DNA of 64,000 nt, taken from Clitoria ternatea (Eukaryota > Streptophyta > Magnoliopsida > Fabales > Fabaceae). Position numbers and translations under genes: made by a program. Every line of letters begins with the position of its first letter. Within the stretch, counting starts at the first letter, position 1. The stretch is taken from the NCBI GenBank assembly GCA_037962975.1, contig CM075675.1, positions 33,606,501 to 33,670,500 on the forward strand. The letters are read 5' to 3'. The notes beneath the pieces are model-generated. The model was given only the letters and a program-made list of their open reading frames with translations. It ran no database searches and was not told the DNA's origin. This document shows, piece by piece, positions 22,880 through 35,070 of this stretch.

Positions 22880-24604
22880 TGACGTGTGTATTTTTGCAGT
22901 CGTTATTCCGTCAAATTAGTACATTAAAATTAATTAACGTAGTACTAGGGTGTCAACCTAGGTCGTTCTCTCAAGATCAACACAGAAATTTAGGAAAAAT
23001 CAAGTCTTAAACTAATTTTTAACAATTAAAAATAAAAACTAAACAACTAAAAATTTTTACAAACATAAGTTCACTAACATACAATTGGGGGGGGGGGTTT
23101 GATTGATTTTTGTTGTCACAAATAAAATTAAAACAAGGTAAATAAAGGATTTAAAACAATAAATAACAAGCGATTGATTTTCTTGGAGTATTGTAAATAA
23201 ATTTATCCTTGGTTCATTAAAGATAACTTGTATACTTATTAATGTTAATTTCTTAGCTCAATTTGAATTGATCAACTAAGCGTCTTTTTCAATTCACAAT
23301 TCCTTTACTTTCATTTAAAAATGAATATTTTAATCAAGCATCCTAATTAAGCAAAAGGAGTCAAGATCTTAAAATCTAGGAATTATTGAGCATACATAAG
23401 AACATCGCCTATATACATAATCTATTCTCAAATTATGGAATTAAGCAAACCATAATTATTAAAAGTGATTATGAAAATATTCATTAAGCATGCATATTTC
23501 CTTAATCCATTCTAATTTGAAATCTTATTTAACTCCATTTGAATAACTAAACCGATTAAGCATACAAATTCAATTAAACAAAATGGAATTAAATAAGTAG
23601 AGAATGATTATGAAGAAATAACAATAATAAAAGCATACTATATTAAAATTAATGACCTCAATATTACATTACAACATTCTCCAAGAAAATCAATCTAAGG
23701 GTTTTAGCCCTCCATAATTACAACTACAAACAAAGAAACTAACCCGGAAAATGAAGAATTTGTTGGAAAAACTCCAACAGAGAAGAGAAACAGAGAACGT
23801 GTGAAGGAAGAAGGAAGAATTATGTCAATGAAGAATGGTGTGTCTAAGCCTTCCTCTTGTGCCTATTTATAGGAATTAGAAAGCAAGCATTTGCCATAAA
23901 AAAATTCATAATGGGAGATGCACTCTTGAATTTACAATTCCATGGTGCTCCATTATCATGTTTTAATGCTCCATGATCAGCTTGAGTGCTCCATGATCAG
24001 CTTAGTGCCTTGCCCACCATCCAGAAGCTTTGAAAACGTGTTTCTGGGCCAATTATTCACTCATGAATCGATTCATTGGTGGGAGGAATCAATTCATGCG
24101 TTCAAAATGTAATCCTGGGCCAAAAATACTCGTGTGAATCGATTCATTGCAGGGAAGAATCAATTCATTGCCTTTAAAACTCCTCCTGAATCGATTCAAA
24201 GCCAATTTTTGCATGATTCAGACGTATGAATCGATTCAAACCAGAATGAATCGATTCATAGCTCAAATATTTCAATTCTTGGGCATTTTTATTCGTATGA
24301 ATCGATTCAAGCATGGATGAATCGATTCATACACCTGATTTTCCATGTTTTGCATACTTTTTCACCCTTCTTGAGATCCTTTTGAATATTTCTTGGTTCC
24401 TTTGATCCTTAGGCACTTTGATCTTCATTTTGGATTGGAATTCTTGAGTTCTTTGATCTATTTTCCTTTGGCACAAATTAACAATTAAATATTACATAAA
24501 GATCAAATGATAAAAATGTGTTAAAATGCATTATGTTACACACTAAGTGATGGCAAATTATACACATTTAAAATGGAGAATTGGAGATAAATCATGCATC
24601 ATCA
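22880..24604 (-). repeat. 3' LTR of Athila-like copy 2
   Basis: On the plus strand it starts TGACGTGTGTA and ends GCATCATCA. It has a run of 11 G near 23087-23097 and a TATA box on the minus strand at 23864-23871. The terminal bases after TGACG differ from the other LTR at three positions close together. Confidence 0.92.
24064..24329. repeat. Array of paired TGAATCGATTCA palindromes (copy 2, 3' LTR)
   Basis: Nine copies start at 24064, 24085, 24135, 24156, 24187, 24227, 24247, 24298 and 24318, at intervals 21, 50, 21, 31, 40, 20, 51 and 20. Two read GAATCAATTC, a C-to-T type change relative to the other LTR. Confidence 0.92.
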
Positions 24605-25962
24605 AATACTCCCACACTTATTCTTTTGCACTCCCGGGCAAAATCAAAATAAAAACAAGTATCACAATTTATTTGAAAACATTAAGTTGAAAACATAACA
24701 CAGAATTGGCATGCTTGTCATGAAATCTTAGAAATATACAAAGAAACAAGAGTTATTCAACATGCAAGATGCAGAGCATCAAGATATATATAAAAATCAT
24801 TCAAACACTTAGGCATGTAAAAATTAAATTAAACTGAAAAGAAGATCATAAGTGATAGAACCTCACAAGACATACTCTCAACTCTCAAGTGTTTAAAGTT
24901 TGTGTATACACTCAAAACAATTCCTGAAAAACAAACAGCCTAAAAATTTGGCAAGTTTCTTAATTCCACAATCAACACAAATGCATGTATAGATCAGCAG
25001 GGCTTTCACAGGGTTGCAATGTGGCCAAGGTTAAAATGGATGAAATATTTATATATATATACCAAAAAGAATAATGAAGCAATTAATTTTACTGGCAAAC
25101 AGTGAGGGTAAAACTTTTATTGTATGGTATTTGGTAATTTTTTTATTTTATTTTTTTTTAAATACTGAGATTGCACAACACTTGGAATAAGAGTTGCAAT
25201 TCCTTTTTGCACACCCCCACACTTATTTGAATGCCTGTTTTGACTTGATTCCAAAGCTTTAATATATTCCTTAAGGTAGGTATATTTTTGGTTCTTCATC
25301 CATGGCTTATTTGAGCTGTAACAAGGAAATAGTTAAATAGGCTCAAAATGGCTAGCAAGAGATAATTTGTTCATGGTAGGCTTATCTGGCTTAGTGGCTC
25401 AACTGAACAAAATGCCTGTATCAAAATACATTCATATGAGTTTCAAGTATCATCAAGAAACAAGACAAAAATTACGATGTAAGCCTTCAGGAATTAATCA
25501 CACATGAAAGGATTAAGATGGTTTAAAGTGATCCATCAAATTTTAAGGCTCAAAAATCTCACAAGGTATAATTCCATCATATATGATCATTTCTCAATTA
25601 TCATGTCATTCTCAACATACCAAAAATGTTTGAGTTCAAATTATAACATATCATTAATCTCATATCAGACATGAAAGAATTTACTTGTACTCATGCATAT
25701 CTTAAAATTCCAATAAAACATGCCATTTTAAAACAAAAACACACAAAATCTTTAATTTAAATTTTATTTTTTATTATTATTTATTTTTTTTTAAAATTAA
25801 ACAAAGTCACACAAAATTTAATCACACAAAACACACACACACAAAACACACATAAATGATCCCACCCCCACACTTAAATCATACATTGTCCTCAATGTAA
25901 GACAGAGCATACAAAATAGACAATATAATAAAAAAGTAAAGAGATGGGTAAGAAAAACTCCC
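24605..25962 (-). other. Non-coding 3' part of Athila-like copy 2
   Basis: Equivalent of 10475-11796, from the Gag-protease stop to the polypurine region next to the 3' LTR (24605-24630, CTCCCACACTT on the plus strand). A (CA)-rich run lies at about 25835-25850. No gene. Confidence 0.7.
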
Positions 25963-28677
25963 TCAAGGTGGATTAAACTCAAATACCACATCCTTTTGAA
26001 GCAGATTGGATAGTGGTCTAGCCTTCTTGTGCCTTTCCAAATCTTGCAGCAATTTTTCTTCTTGATTTTCATCAAGAGAAGTAAAGATTATCTCCGAAAG
26101 CTCCTCATCATTTCCCAAGTATGAATACTTGAGATTTTCAAGTAAGAAATTTAGCTCCAGATTAGGTGCCTGCAAAGTAGATGGAACTAACAAAACAGAT
26201 TTGGATTCTTGCACCTCAAAAATTTTGTTAGAGTCTTCTTGAAAATCTGCATTTAGAACAGGTATTTCTATAGACTCTAAATCAGCAGTTATGTATTTGT
26301 CAATTTCAGCACAAATATGATAATTCTCAGAATTATTGCGTGCAAAACAACTGTATGAATCATCTATGCATTCCAAATCAACATCAGAAAAATGTTCAAA
26401 AACTAACTCATCAATAATGTCAATTTGGAAAACAGAATGATTTTCAGAAGGATATTTCATGGCATCTAGAATGTTAAATCTTACCTTAGTGTCACCAAAT
26501 TCCATAGAAAGGGTTCCAGCATGGACATCAATTATAGTTTTGGCTGTTTTCAAAAATGGTCTTCCCAAAATGATAGGAACAGGAATTTGAGGCATACCTT
26601 CTTCCATATCAAGTACAAAAAAGTCAGCAGGGAAAACAAGCTATTCTACCTGAACCAAAACATCCTCTATGACTACAGCAGGGTAAGCAGTGCTCCTATT
26701 GGCTAGCTGAATTACTACACCAGTAGGTTATAAATTTCCAAAAGACAAAGTTTTAAAAACAGACATAGGCATAACATTTATTGAAGCTCCTAAATCTAAC
26801 ATACAATTTTCAAATTTGTTATTGCCTATGATACAGGGTATAGAAAACGTACCTGGATCCTTGCATTTCTCAGGAATATTTGAAACTTCTTTACTAAGCA
26901 GTGCAGATACATTTCTTCCCATGCTTATCCTTTCATTGCCCTTGAGTCTCCTTTTGTGAGTACACAACTCCTTCAGAAATTTGGCATACTTGGGAATTTG
27001 CTTGATTGCATCGAGAAGAGGTATATTCACTTCCACTTTCCTAAAAGTATCCAAAATTTCTTTGTCCACTTCTTCCATCTTCTTGCTTGGAATTGCTTTT
27101 GGTGGGAAAGGAAGAGGGATATGAGATGGAATTTGGGGTGGTTGTATCTCAGACTTTCTTGTGCTTGAAGAGGGCACATCATTCTCAACTGTTGTGGGCA
27201 CATCTGTTTGTTTCTCAGGTTCCTTAGGTATGGGTATTTCAAGGTTCTTACCTGATCTTAACTGAATTGTACTCACATTTCTTGGATTTGCAGCTGGTTG
27301 AGATGGTAATTTGTCAGAGTTTTGAGATTGTAACTGGCTTATTGATGAAGCCAATTGCCCAATTTGGTTGCTTAAACTCTGGATGGTAGCATCATTCCTC
27401 TGTTGATATTCTAAGTTCTGTGCAGCCATTTGTTTCACCAGATCCTCCAAAGAAGGGCCACTTGTGGGTGGTTGAGGTGTAGGTCTTTGGAAGGTTGGTG
27501 CATTATTTTGAAATGGAGGTTGGGGATTTTGTTGTTGGTTTCCCCATCTCAAGTTTGGATGGTTCCTCCAACCTGGGTTGTATCTATTGGTGGAAAGGTC
27601 ATGGTTTTGTGGTGGTGGAGGTCTATCATGGTAGATGTTAGCTGCATAAGCTTGGGGACTATTATTATCCTTTTCTTGTAGAGAAGGACAACAATCAGTG
27701 GGGTGCTCTTGTGAAGAGCAGATTCCATACACTTTAGCAGTCATGGATTTTTGATTTACTACCAATTGTGTGACTAGAGTGGTGAGAGCGTCAAGTTTGC
27801 TCTCCAATTTAATTCCAGATGAACTAGAATTGGAATCAAACATGGGTTTGAAAGAATCATTTCTCACACCAAATTGTTGAGAGTTGGATGCCATTTTCTC
27901 AATCAGATTTCTTGCTTCAGCAGCAGTCATATCTCCTAAAGCTCCTCCACTTGCCGCATCAATCATGTTGCGATCAACGTGGTGTAGACCTTCATAGAAG
28001 TACTGAAGAAGAAGTTGTTCAGAAATTTGGTGGTGAGGGCAACTTGCACAGAGTTTTTTAAATCTCTCCCAATATTCATAAAGACTTTCTCCAGAGAGTT
28101 GCCTAATGCCAGATATGTCTTTACGGATTGCAGTTGTTCTAGAGGCAGGAAAGAATTTTTCCAAGAACATTTTCTTTAAGTCATTCCAACTTGTGATTGA
28201 TCTTGGAGCAAGGTAATACAACCAATCCTTAGCAACACCCTCTAAAGAATGAGGAAACGCTTTAAGATAGACATGGTCTTCTTGAACGTTTTGGGGTTTC
28301 ATTGTGGAACACACAATGTGGAATTCTTTGAGGTGTTTGTGCGGATCTTCACCCGCAAGACCATGAAACTTAGGCAACAGGTGTATAAGTCCGGTCTTAA
28401 GAATAAAAGGGACATCCTCATCAGGATATTGAATACACAAACTTTCATAAGTGAATTCAGGAGCAGCTAGTTCTCTAAGAGTTCTTTCACGAGGTTCAGC
28501 CATACCAGAAAAACTAGCAGTACTACTTTCAACAGATTCAGAAAAAATACTATCACTATCAATATCAACAAAATTATTATTAAATCTAGCTTCTCTAATT
28601 AACCTATGAAAAGTTCTTTCAATTTCAGGATCAAATGAATATAAATGCTCAAAAGTTCTTCTAGTCATACATAGCAT
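25963..28677 (-). pseudogene. Athila-type Gag-protease with two in-frame stops
   Basis: The same polyprotein as 7763-10474, read in one frame over 905 codons but broken twice, after FGNL near 26728 and again at QVE near 26642. In copy 1 both positions are CAA (Gln), so each break needs a C-to-T change. The capsid region and the zinc-like motif (YGICSSQEHPTDCC) are kept before the first stop, along with DLGAS of the protease; LGRPF comes after. Small differences include two extra residues in the KEVSNIPEK segment. Only a truncated protein of 649 residues could be made, so this copy cannot supply a whole protease. Confidence 0.9.
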
Positions 28678-28847
28678 ACAACAAGATATTTGATCATGAT
28701 GAGCAATAAATCATAAGAATCCTAAATCATGCAAAAGAAATAAAATAAACAAACAAACAAACAAAAGAAAATTTTTTTTAATAATTTTTTTTTTTCAATT
28801 TTAAAAAAAAAATTAATTTAAAACAAGAATTTTTCCTAAAGATCGTT

Positions 28848-28867
28848 GATCCCCGGCTGCGGCGCCA
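28848..28867 (-). other. Primer binding site of Athila-like copy 2
   Basis: Inverse of the copy 1 site, five bases from the 5' LTR end at 28873. The sequence is the same as at 7581-7600. Confidence 0.85.
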
Positions 28868-28872
28868 AAATT

Positions 28873-30599
28873 TGACGTTGATATTTTTGCAGTCGTTATT
28901 CCGTCAAATTAGTACATTAAAATTAATTAACGTAGTACTAGGGTGTCAACCTAGGTCGTTCTCTCAAGGATCAACACAAAAATTTAGGAAAAATCAAGTC
29001 TTAAACTAATTTTTAACAATTAAAAATAAAAACTAAACAACTAAAAATTTTTACAAACATAAGTTCACTAACATACAATTGGGGGGGGGGGGTTTGATTG
29101 ATTTTTGTTGTCACAAATAAAATTAAAACAAGGTAAATAAAGGATTTAAAACAATAAATAACAAGCGATTGATTTTCTTGGAGTATTGTAAATAAATTTA
29201 TCCTTGGTTCATTAAAGATAACTTGTATACTTATTAATGTTAATTTCTTAGCTCAATTTGAATTGATCAACTAAGCGTCTTTTTCAATTCACAATTCCTT
29301 TACTTTCATTTAAAAATGAATATTTTAATCAAGCATCCTAATTAAGCAAAAGGAGTCAAGATCTTAAAATCTAGGAATTATTGAGCATACATAAGAACAT
29401 CGCCTATATACATAATCTATTCTCAAATTATGGAATTAAGCAAACCATAATTATTAAAAGTGATTATGAAAATATTCATTAAGCATGCATATTTCCTTAA
29501 TCCATTCTAATTTGAAATCTTATTTAACTCCATTTGAATAACTAAACCGATTAAGCATACAAATTCAATTAAACAAAATGGAATTAAATAAGTAGAGAAT
29601 GATTATGAAGAAATAACAATAATAAAAGCATACTATATTAAAATTAATGACCTCAATATTACATTACAACATTCTCCAAGAAAATCAATCTAAGGGTTTT
29701 AGCCCTCCATAATTACAACTACAAACAAAGAAACTAACCCGGAAAATGAAGAATTTGTTGGAAAAACTCCAACAGAGAAGAGAAACAGAGAACGTGTGAA
29801 GGAAGGAGGAAGAATTATATCAATGAAGAATGGTGTGTCTAAGCCTTCCTCTTGTGCCTATTTATAGGAATTAGAAAGCAAGCATTTGCCATAAAAAAAT
29901 TCATAATGGGAGATGCACTCTTGAATTTACAATTCCATGGTGCTCCATTATCATGTTTTAATGCTCCATGATCAGCTTGAGTGCTCCATGATCAGCTTAG
30001 TGCCTTGCCCACCATCCAGAAGCTTTGAAAACGTGTTTCTGGGCCAATTATTCACTCATGAATCGATTCATTGGTGGGAGGAATCGATTCATGCGTTCAA
30101 AATGCAATCCTGGGCCAAAAATACTCATATGAATCGATTCATTGCAGGGAAGAATCGATTCATTGCCTTTAAAACTCCTCCTGAATCGATTCAAAGCCAA
30201 TTTTTGCATGATTCAGACGTATGAATCGATTCAAACTAGAATGAATCGATTCATAGCTCAAATATTTCAATTCTTGGGCATTTTTATTCGTATGAATCGA
30301 TTCAAGCATGGATGAATCGATTCATACACCTGATTTTCCATGTTTTGCATACTTTTTCACCCTTCTTGAGATCCTTTTGAATATTTCTTGGTTCCTTTGA
30401 TCCTTAGGCACTTTGATCTTCATTTTGGATTGGAATTCTTGAGTTCTTTGATCTATTTTCCTTTGGCACAAATTAACAATTAAATATTACATAAAGATCA
30501 AATGATAAAAATGTGTTAAAATGCATTATGTTACACACTAAGTGATGGCAAATTATACACATTTAAAATGGAGAATTAGAGATAAATCATGCATCATCA
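28873..30599 (-). repeat. 5' LTR of Athila-like copy 2
   Basis: 1,727 bp with a 12-G run near 29081-29092 and a minus-strand TATA box at 29859-29866. Its array of nine TGAATCGATTCA sites starts at 30059, 30080, 30130, 30151, 30182, 30222, 30242, 30293 and 30313, with exactly the same intervals as in the 3' LTR. Confidence 0.92.
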
Positions 30600-31279
30600 G
30601 TGTTCCAGGGCGGATTGTAACTGACAACGACACCCAGTTCATAGATAGGAAGTTCACAGAGGTTCTCGAAGGACTAGGGATAGTCCAAATTTTTTCATCT
30701 GTTGAACACCCTCAGACGAACGGCCAAGCTGAGGTAGCCAATAGAGAAGTGCTGAAAATATTGAAAAAGCGCCTTGGTGAAGCAAAAAGGGGATGGACTG
30801 ATCAGCTATGCCATGTTTTATGGGCATACCATACTACGCCTCATTCTTCTACCAATGAATACCCATATCGTTTGACTTACGGGGTTGAGGCGATGATTCC
30901 GGTGGAGCTCCAGACCAGATCGGCTAGATTGGAATACTTTTCTGCGGAGGATAATAATACCAATTTGGTGTCGGAGTTGGATGTTCTCCATAAGTTAAGA
31001 GAAGAGGCTTTTATTAGGGACCAGGCGATAAAAGCGAAGATCGCCCTTCGGTATAACAAAAATGTGCAACACAGAGCTTTCAACACTGGGGATCTCGTCT
31101 TGAGGAAGACGAGTATGGGAAATAAGCTCGCCCATCAAGGAAAATTGGTGCCGACATGGGAAGGCCCTTACAGAGTGTCTAAGGTGACTGGAAAGGGATC
31201 ATACCGGCTAGAAGAGCTCGATGGAACACCGATCCGTAATAAATGGAATACTCAAAACTTACATATTTATTACAGCTAG
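30600..31279 (+). pseudogene. Tat integrase, C-terminal part after the nested insertion
   Basis: Resumes as VPGRIVTDNDTQFID with the second catalytic Asp, then HPQTNGQAEVANREV with the catalytic Glu. It continues through the core into the C-terminal domain (KLVPTWEGPYRVSKV), where GPYR corresponds to the GPY/F motif. It ends near HIYYS and a stop at 31277-31279. This part is open, so the integrase would read through if the inner element and the stop upstream were absent. Confidence 0.9.
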
Positions 31280-31459
31280 TTGGTAAGATGACATGAACTC
31301 TTTTTCCTTACTTGAATTTTTTCCCATTGGGTTTTCTAAAGAAGGTTTTAACGAGGCATGACCCCAACTACGCTCCCCTGTAATCTACCTTCAATCTAAT
31401 GAGAATACAATTCATGAATTTATTGTCTTCATTTTTTCTTTCTATGTTATGATTTATAG

Positions 31460-31920
31460 CCTTAAGCCGCTGTGCATGAAGACCCTCAGGAAGGATGATC
31501 TCAATCACCTATTCTGTGAACTGGCGATGTAACTCCTTGAGGGATGAAATGGGTTGTAGGATCAAACATTTATCAAGGTTGTACCGAACCCCATCTGAAG
31601 ACTCGGATTATAGGAATAAAACCGAACCCCGAGTACGGTTAGTAGGATTAAAACCGAACACCATTTGAAGGCTTGAGTTGTAGGATTAAACCGAACCTCA
31701 AGAAATGGGTTGTAGGATCAAATCTTTTGCAAGGTTGCACCGAACCCCTCACGAAGGCTTGGATTGTAGGATCGAACCAAACTCCAAGTACAACTAGTAG
31801 GTTTGGCCGAACGTTGTGGCAGAATCAATCACCGTCCTCATTTTTGAAGTAGTTTCCCCAGGACGGATGATTGCAACCACTTATTCTGTGAGTTGACGAT
31901 GTAACTTCTGGCGCAGATAA
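31460..31920 (+). repeat. Imperfect repeats in the Tat 3' untranslated region
   Basis: A unit running from GGGTTGTAGGATCAAA through ACCGAACCCC to GGATTRTAGGA appears at about 31553 and about 31700. Shorter repeats of ACCGAAC lie between. A block with TCTGTGA and CGATGTAACT flanks both sides (about 31477 and 31853). Tandem repeats downstream of pol are known in Tat and Ogre elements. Confidence 0.7.
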
Positions 31921-32435
31921 TTCCCATCCTCATCCTTATGATGGAAGACTCAATCATCATCCTTATGGTTGGAGTACTTTTCTTGTAGATTCCTAAACAC
32001 GAAATGTTGTTCTTAGTGTTTGTTAACGATTATTACCTGTTCTGCGGTATCGCATTATAGAGGTCAAATGGACTTTCTCACCTTCAAAGGAGTTAAAGGT
32101 AACATCACACCACAGATATTTGTCTCCCAAGATACTCATACTTGGGGACATTGCACGTATGAATGATTCTACTTCCTATAACTTGTCTGTTACGATTTTT
32201 GTCATTTTCTCTGGGGTGCCTATTACATTTCAACATCGAGATAATTATACAGAACGGTCTCGTGAATAGTATGAAGGTAAAGGTATGCCTAAGTTATGTT
32301 ATAACGGTACATTCCTTGTAAATGTTAAAGGCAAATTTAAGGAAAATCTTATTCATTCAATGGAAATTTTACATATAAGTTGAAATAAAACTAGAGCTGA
32401 TCCCAGTACACAGCAATGAAGTAAAAAGTGCAAAA

Positions 32436-35070
32436 TTAAGAAGCAGGCGCTTGATTTTCCACTGAAGGCACGTCCTTTTTACCCTCCTCAGTTCTTTGAT
32501 CTTGGGCCTCTTCAACTCTGGGACCCCGGTCTTTTGGAACATTTTCTTGAGTGGTATTTTCAGGGCCCGGAGTGATTGGTGGTGGCTCCATGCTCTGGCC
32601 CTCAGGGAGAGGAGGCAACTCATAGAGAGAACTGGGAGGATCCTTGTGTGAGCCATCATTCTTCACTACAACTAGTTTCCCTCCATTAAACTCATAGAAC
32701 GAGTGAAGTCCGTACAAATTGAGTCTCACATTGGGGTTGCGATAGAAGACTTGGCGAAGGGCAAAACCGAAGAATTCAAAGGCTACATTCTTGCATATCT
32801 CCAGAGCCTTGGTAGCCTTAGCCTTGGAAGCAGCCAGCTTTTTCCGAAGCTTGGCATTCTCCTCTTCTGCTGGACCAGCAGACACACTTCCCTTCTTCAG
32901 TTCCTCAATCTGTGCCAGTAACTCCTTCTCCCTGGTCTCCCATTCTCCCAAGCTCTTGCTGTGGTCGGTCTCTACTACTACAAGATCTTCGTATAGCTTG
33001 GCAGATTTCTTCTTTTCCAGTTGGAGCTCTTCTTCTAGGAGGGGAATCGACTTATTTTGCTGTTGAAGTTTAGAAACTTACCGCTCCAAAGACTTGTTTG
33101 TCAAATGAAGACGGTTTATTTCTTCAATCTTCTTTTCCACCAGCTCCTTAGCCTTTATTAGCTCCGATTCAACCCCCCTAACAGTCTCTGCTTGTTTGGC
33201 CGCCCAGGTGTCCCTTACAGCGATATCGGCCTCAAGTTTTTCAACTTGTTCCATGTAGTCAGCTTTTTCGCTTAAGGAGTCCAGCAGGCCTGACAGTTCG
33301 TCCAGCTACCAACGACTGGCCTTGCAAGTACTCCTTACTTCGACAGCCTTGAGAGAAGGACAGAGGCAATACCTTGGTTTAGGAAGTATGGGAGGCATGG
33401 AGCCTTGGAACCAGAGGAAAGGAGAGAGGAAGGACCCTTTCAGAGGGGAGCTGATCATGGGGAGCTCATCCTCCGACCCCGTCTTTGAGTCGGTGTGAGG
33501 AGGGCGCAGAAGAGGATTCAACCAATTTTTTCCCTTTGTCTTTCTTCATGCCGGTCTCTTCCAAGGTCTTTTGGTGCTTCTGAGGGGACCCCTCAGCAGA
33601 AGGCTTCTTCTTCTCTGAGGCCTTGACCAACACCCTCCTCCTCTTCTTCTTGGGGGCAGGTTGCTCTTGTTCTTGTTCTTGAGCCTGCTCCTCACCGCTC
33701 TTTTCTAGTGGAGTCTCAGCCTTGAAGGAATTCCTCTTGGCTTAGATATTATTCTTGTATGAGGAGGAATCATCATCCGCCAACATAGACTTCAGGGAGA
33801 GCATCTCGGAGGAAAACCTTTCGATTTGTGCTACAAAAAGGGAAAGGATAGACATTAGTATAGCGGATGGAATAAAAATATAATATGACATAAAAGTAAG
33901 AGAATGGATATTTACTAAGGTATTCGTCCCTGACTTCGGCGTTCCCAAGGAGGAGTTTACAGGAAAACCCATTTAAGACCACGGAGCAGGACCTCATAGC
34001 ACTCAGCACCTCTACGGAGTAAGAAGAGAGTTCGTCCTCTTTGGTATAATAAGCACAGCTTATTAACAAGAAGTGCTCGTGTGTCCAGCTGTAGGGAACT
34101 TTGTGATTCCCTCATTATTCAGCCAGAAGACCGGCTTGTTGTCCTTCACCCGAATCTGTGTGTAGTACTATTTAAACGAATGACCATCAATTTTCACAGA
34201 TTCGGTAAAGGATTTGAAGTTTATTATCCTCGAGTCACCCCGGAGCGTGATGAACCCGAGGCCGTCCTTCTTATTTGCATGACAGACCACTTGGCAATAG
34301 TAGAAAAGTTTTGCCACAATGGCCTTGAAATTGAAGTGCTCTCCAAGAACTTCTAGGGCACACACCAAACCCCAATCGTTCGGATGTAGTTGCGTGGGGG
34401 CACAATCCAAGAAGCGGAGGATGGCCATTTGGAATTCTGTTAAGGGGAAGCGTACCCCCAAATTCTGGAAGACGAAGTCGTACATGTACACCGACCTCTC
34501 GTTTGGAACCACACGGCATATTCTTTCCATTGGCCGGGGTGTGAGGATCAGGAAACGCTCCTTGAATTTGTCCTGAGAATAAATTTGGAAGCGCGGCTTC
34601 ACTGGGCCCCCATCCTCTCGGGCGTGACGTGAGGCTATTTCTTTGAATTCCTTTTCGACCCAGCAATATGGGTGCTCCCTGTTCAGCCTTTCCCAGTTCA
34701 ACCGGTGTGCAACCACGTTAACACACCCCTCAACAGTGCAGAGGATCAGCATTTTCCCTGACCCAGGAACCTCTATTTTATCAGATGCGTGTTGAAATGC
34801 TTCAGTGTTGTGGTAAAAGGCAACATCATTAGAGAGGAACCCTTCCGCACTTGATTCACTATCAGAGATAATGATAGCCCTCGAGCCGAAGGAATCCTCA
34901 GGGCGGTACCAAACCACTGGCAACCGCGAGGAGGAAGTTCCAGCCCTCTCTAGACGGTGAGGCCCAGCCACATGAAGATTCACAGGAATCCCACCATGGT
35001 GGCCTGAGGGGGCACGAGAGCAATGTTTCCCCCTGTTTAAGGTACTAGCGCTATTCTGCCTAAGGCACAT
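32436..35070 (-). pseudogene. Antisense gene in the Tat element (plant transposon-type domain), spliced, decayed
   Basis: Runs opposite to gag-pol between integrase and 3' LTR. The first 300 codons (35070 to 34168) contain VRFPLTEFQMAILRFL followed by APTQLHPNDWGLVCALEVL, which match what I know of the 'putative gypsy-type transposon' domain found in antisense ORFs of Tat-lineage elements. Then come a TAG stop, a frameshift near 34085, an exon to 33916, an 85-bp intron, and an exon with a basic stretch PKKKRRRVLVKASEKKK (about 33650) fitting a nuclear signal. The C-terminal part (about 33290-32436) is rich in heptad-like Leu/Glu/Lys sequence, probably coiled coil (EKELLAQIEELKKG), and ends in a Pro/Glu-rich tail. 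At least three stops and two frameshifts break it. The biological function is not known to me. Confidence 0.75.
33831..33915 (-). other. Intron in the antisense gene
   Basis: Eighty-five bases starting GTAAATATCC and ending TTTTTGTAG on the minus strand, with a pyrimidine-rich 3' end. Removing it joins CTT-A to CA-CAA, giving L-T-Q-I-E-R in frame, although the two sides lie in different frames in the genomic sequence. This frame rescue is good evidence for real splicing. Confidence 0.75.

Larger units (their letters stand above)
22880..30599 (-). mobile_element. Athila-like gag-protease-only LTR retrotransposon, copy 2
   Basis: A complete 7,720-bp element in reverse orientation with TSD GTGTT at 22875-22879 and 30600-30604. 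LTRs are 1,725 and 1,727 bp and differ at about a dozen sites noticed by eye. The internal region is nearly the same as copy 1, with the same primer site and no reverse transcriptase or integrase. It sits in the integrase of the Tat element. Confidence 0.93.

Noticed and set aside
33061..33095. A second intron donor (GGTAAGTTT) in the antisense gene
   Set aside because: The sequence after it continues the coiled-coil reading in frame, so the TAA is more simply a mutated codon.
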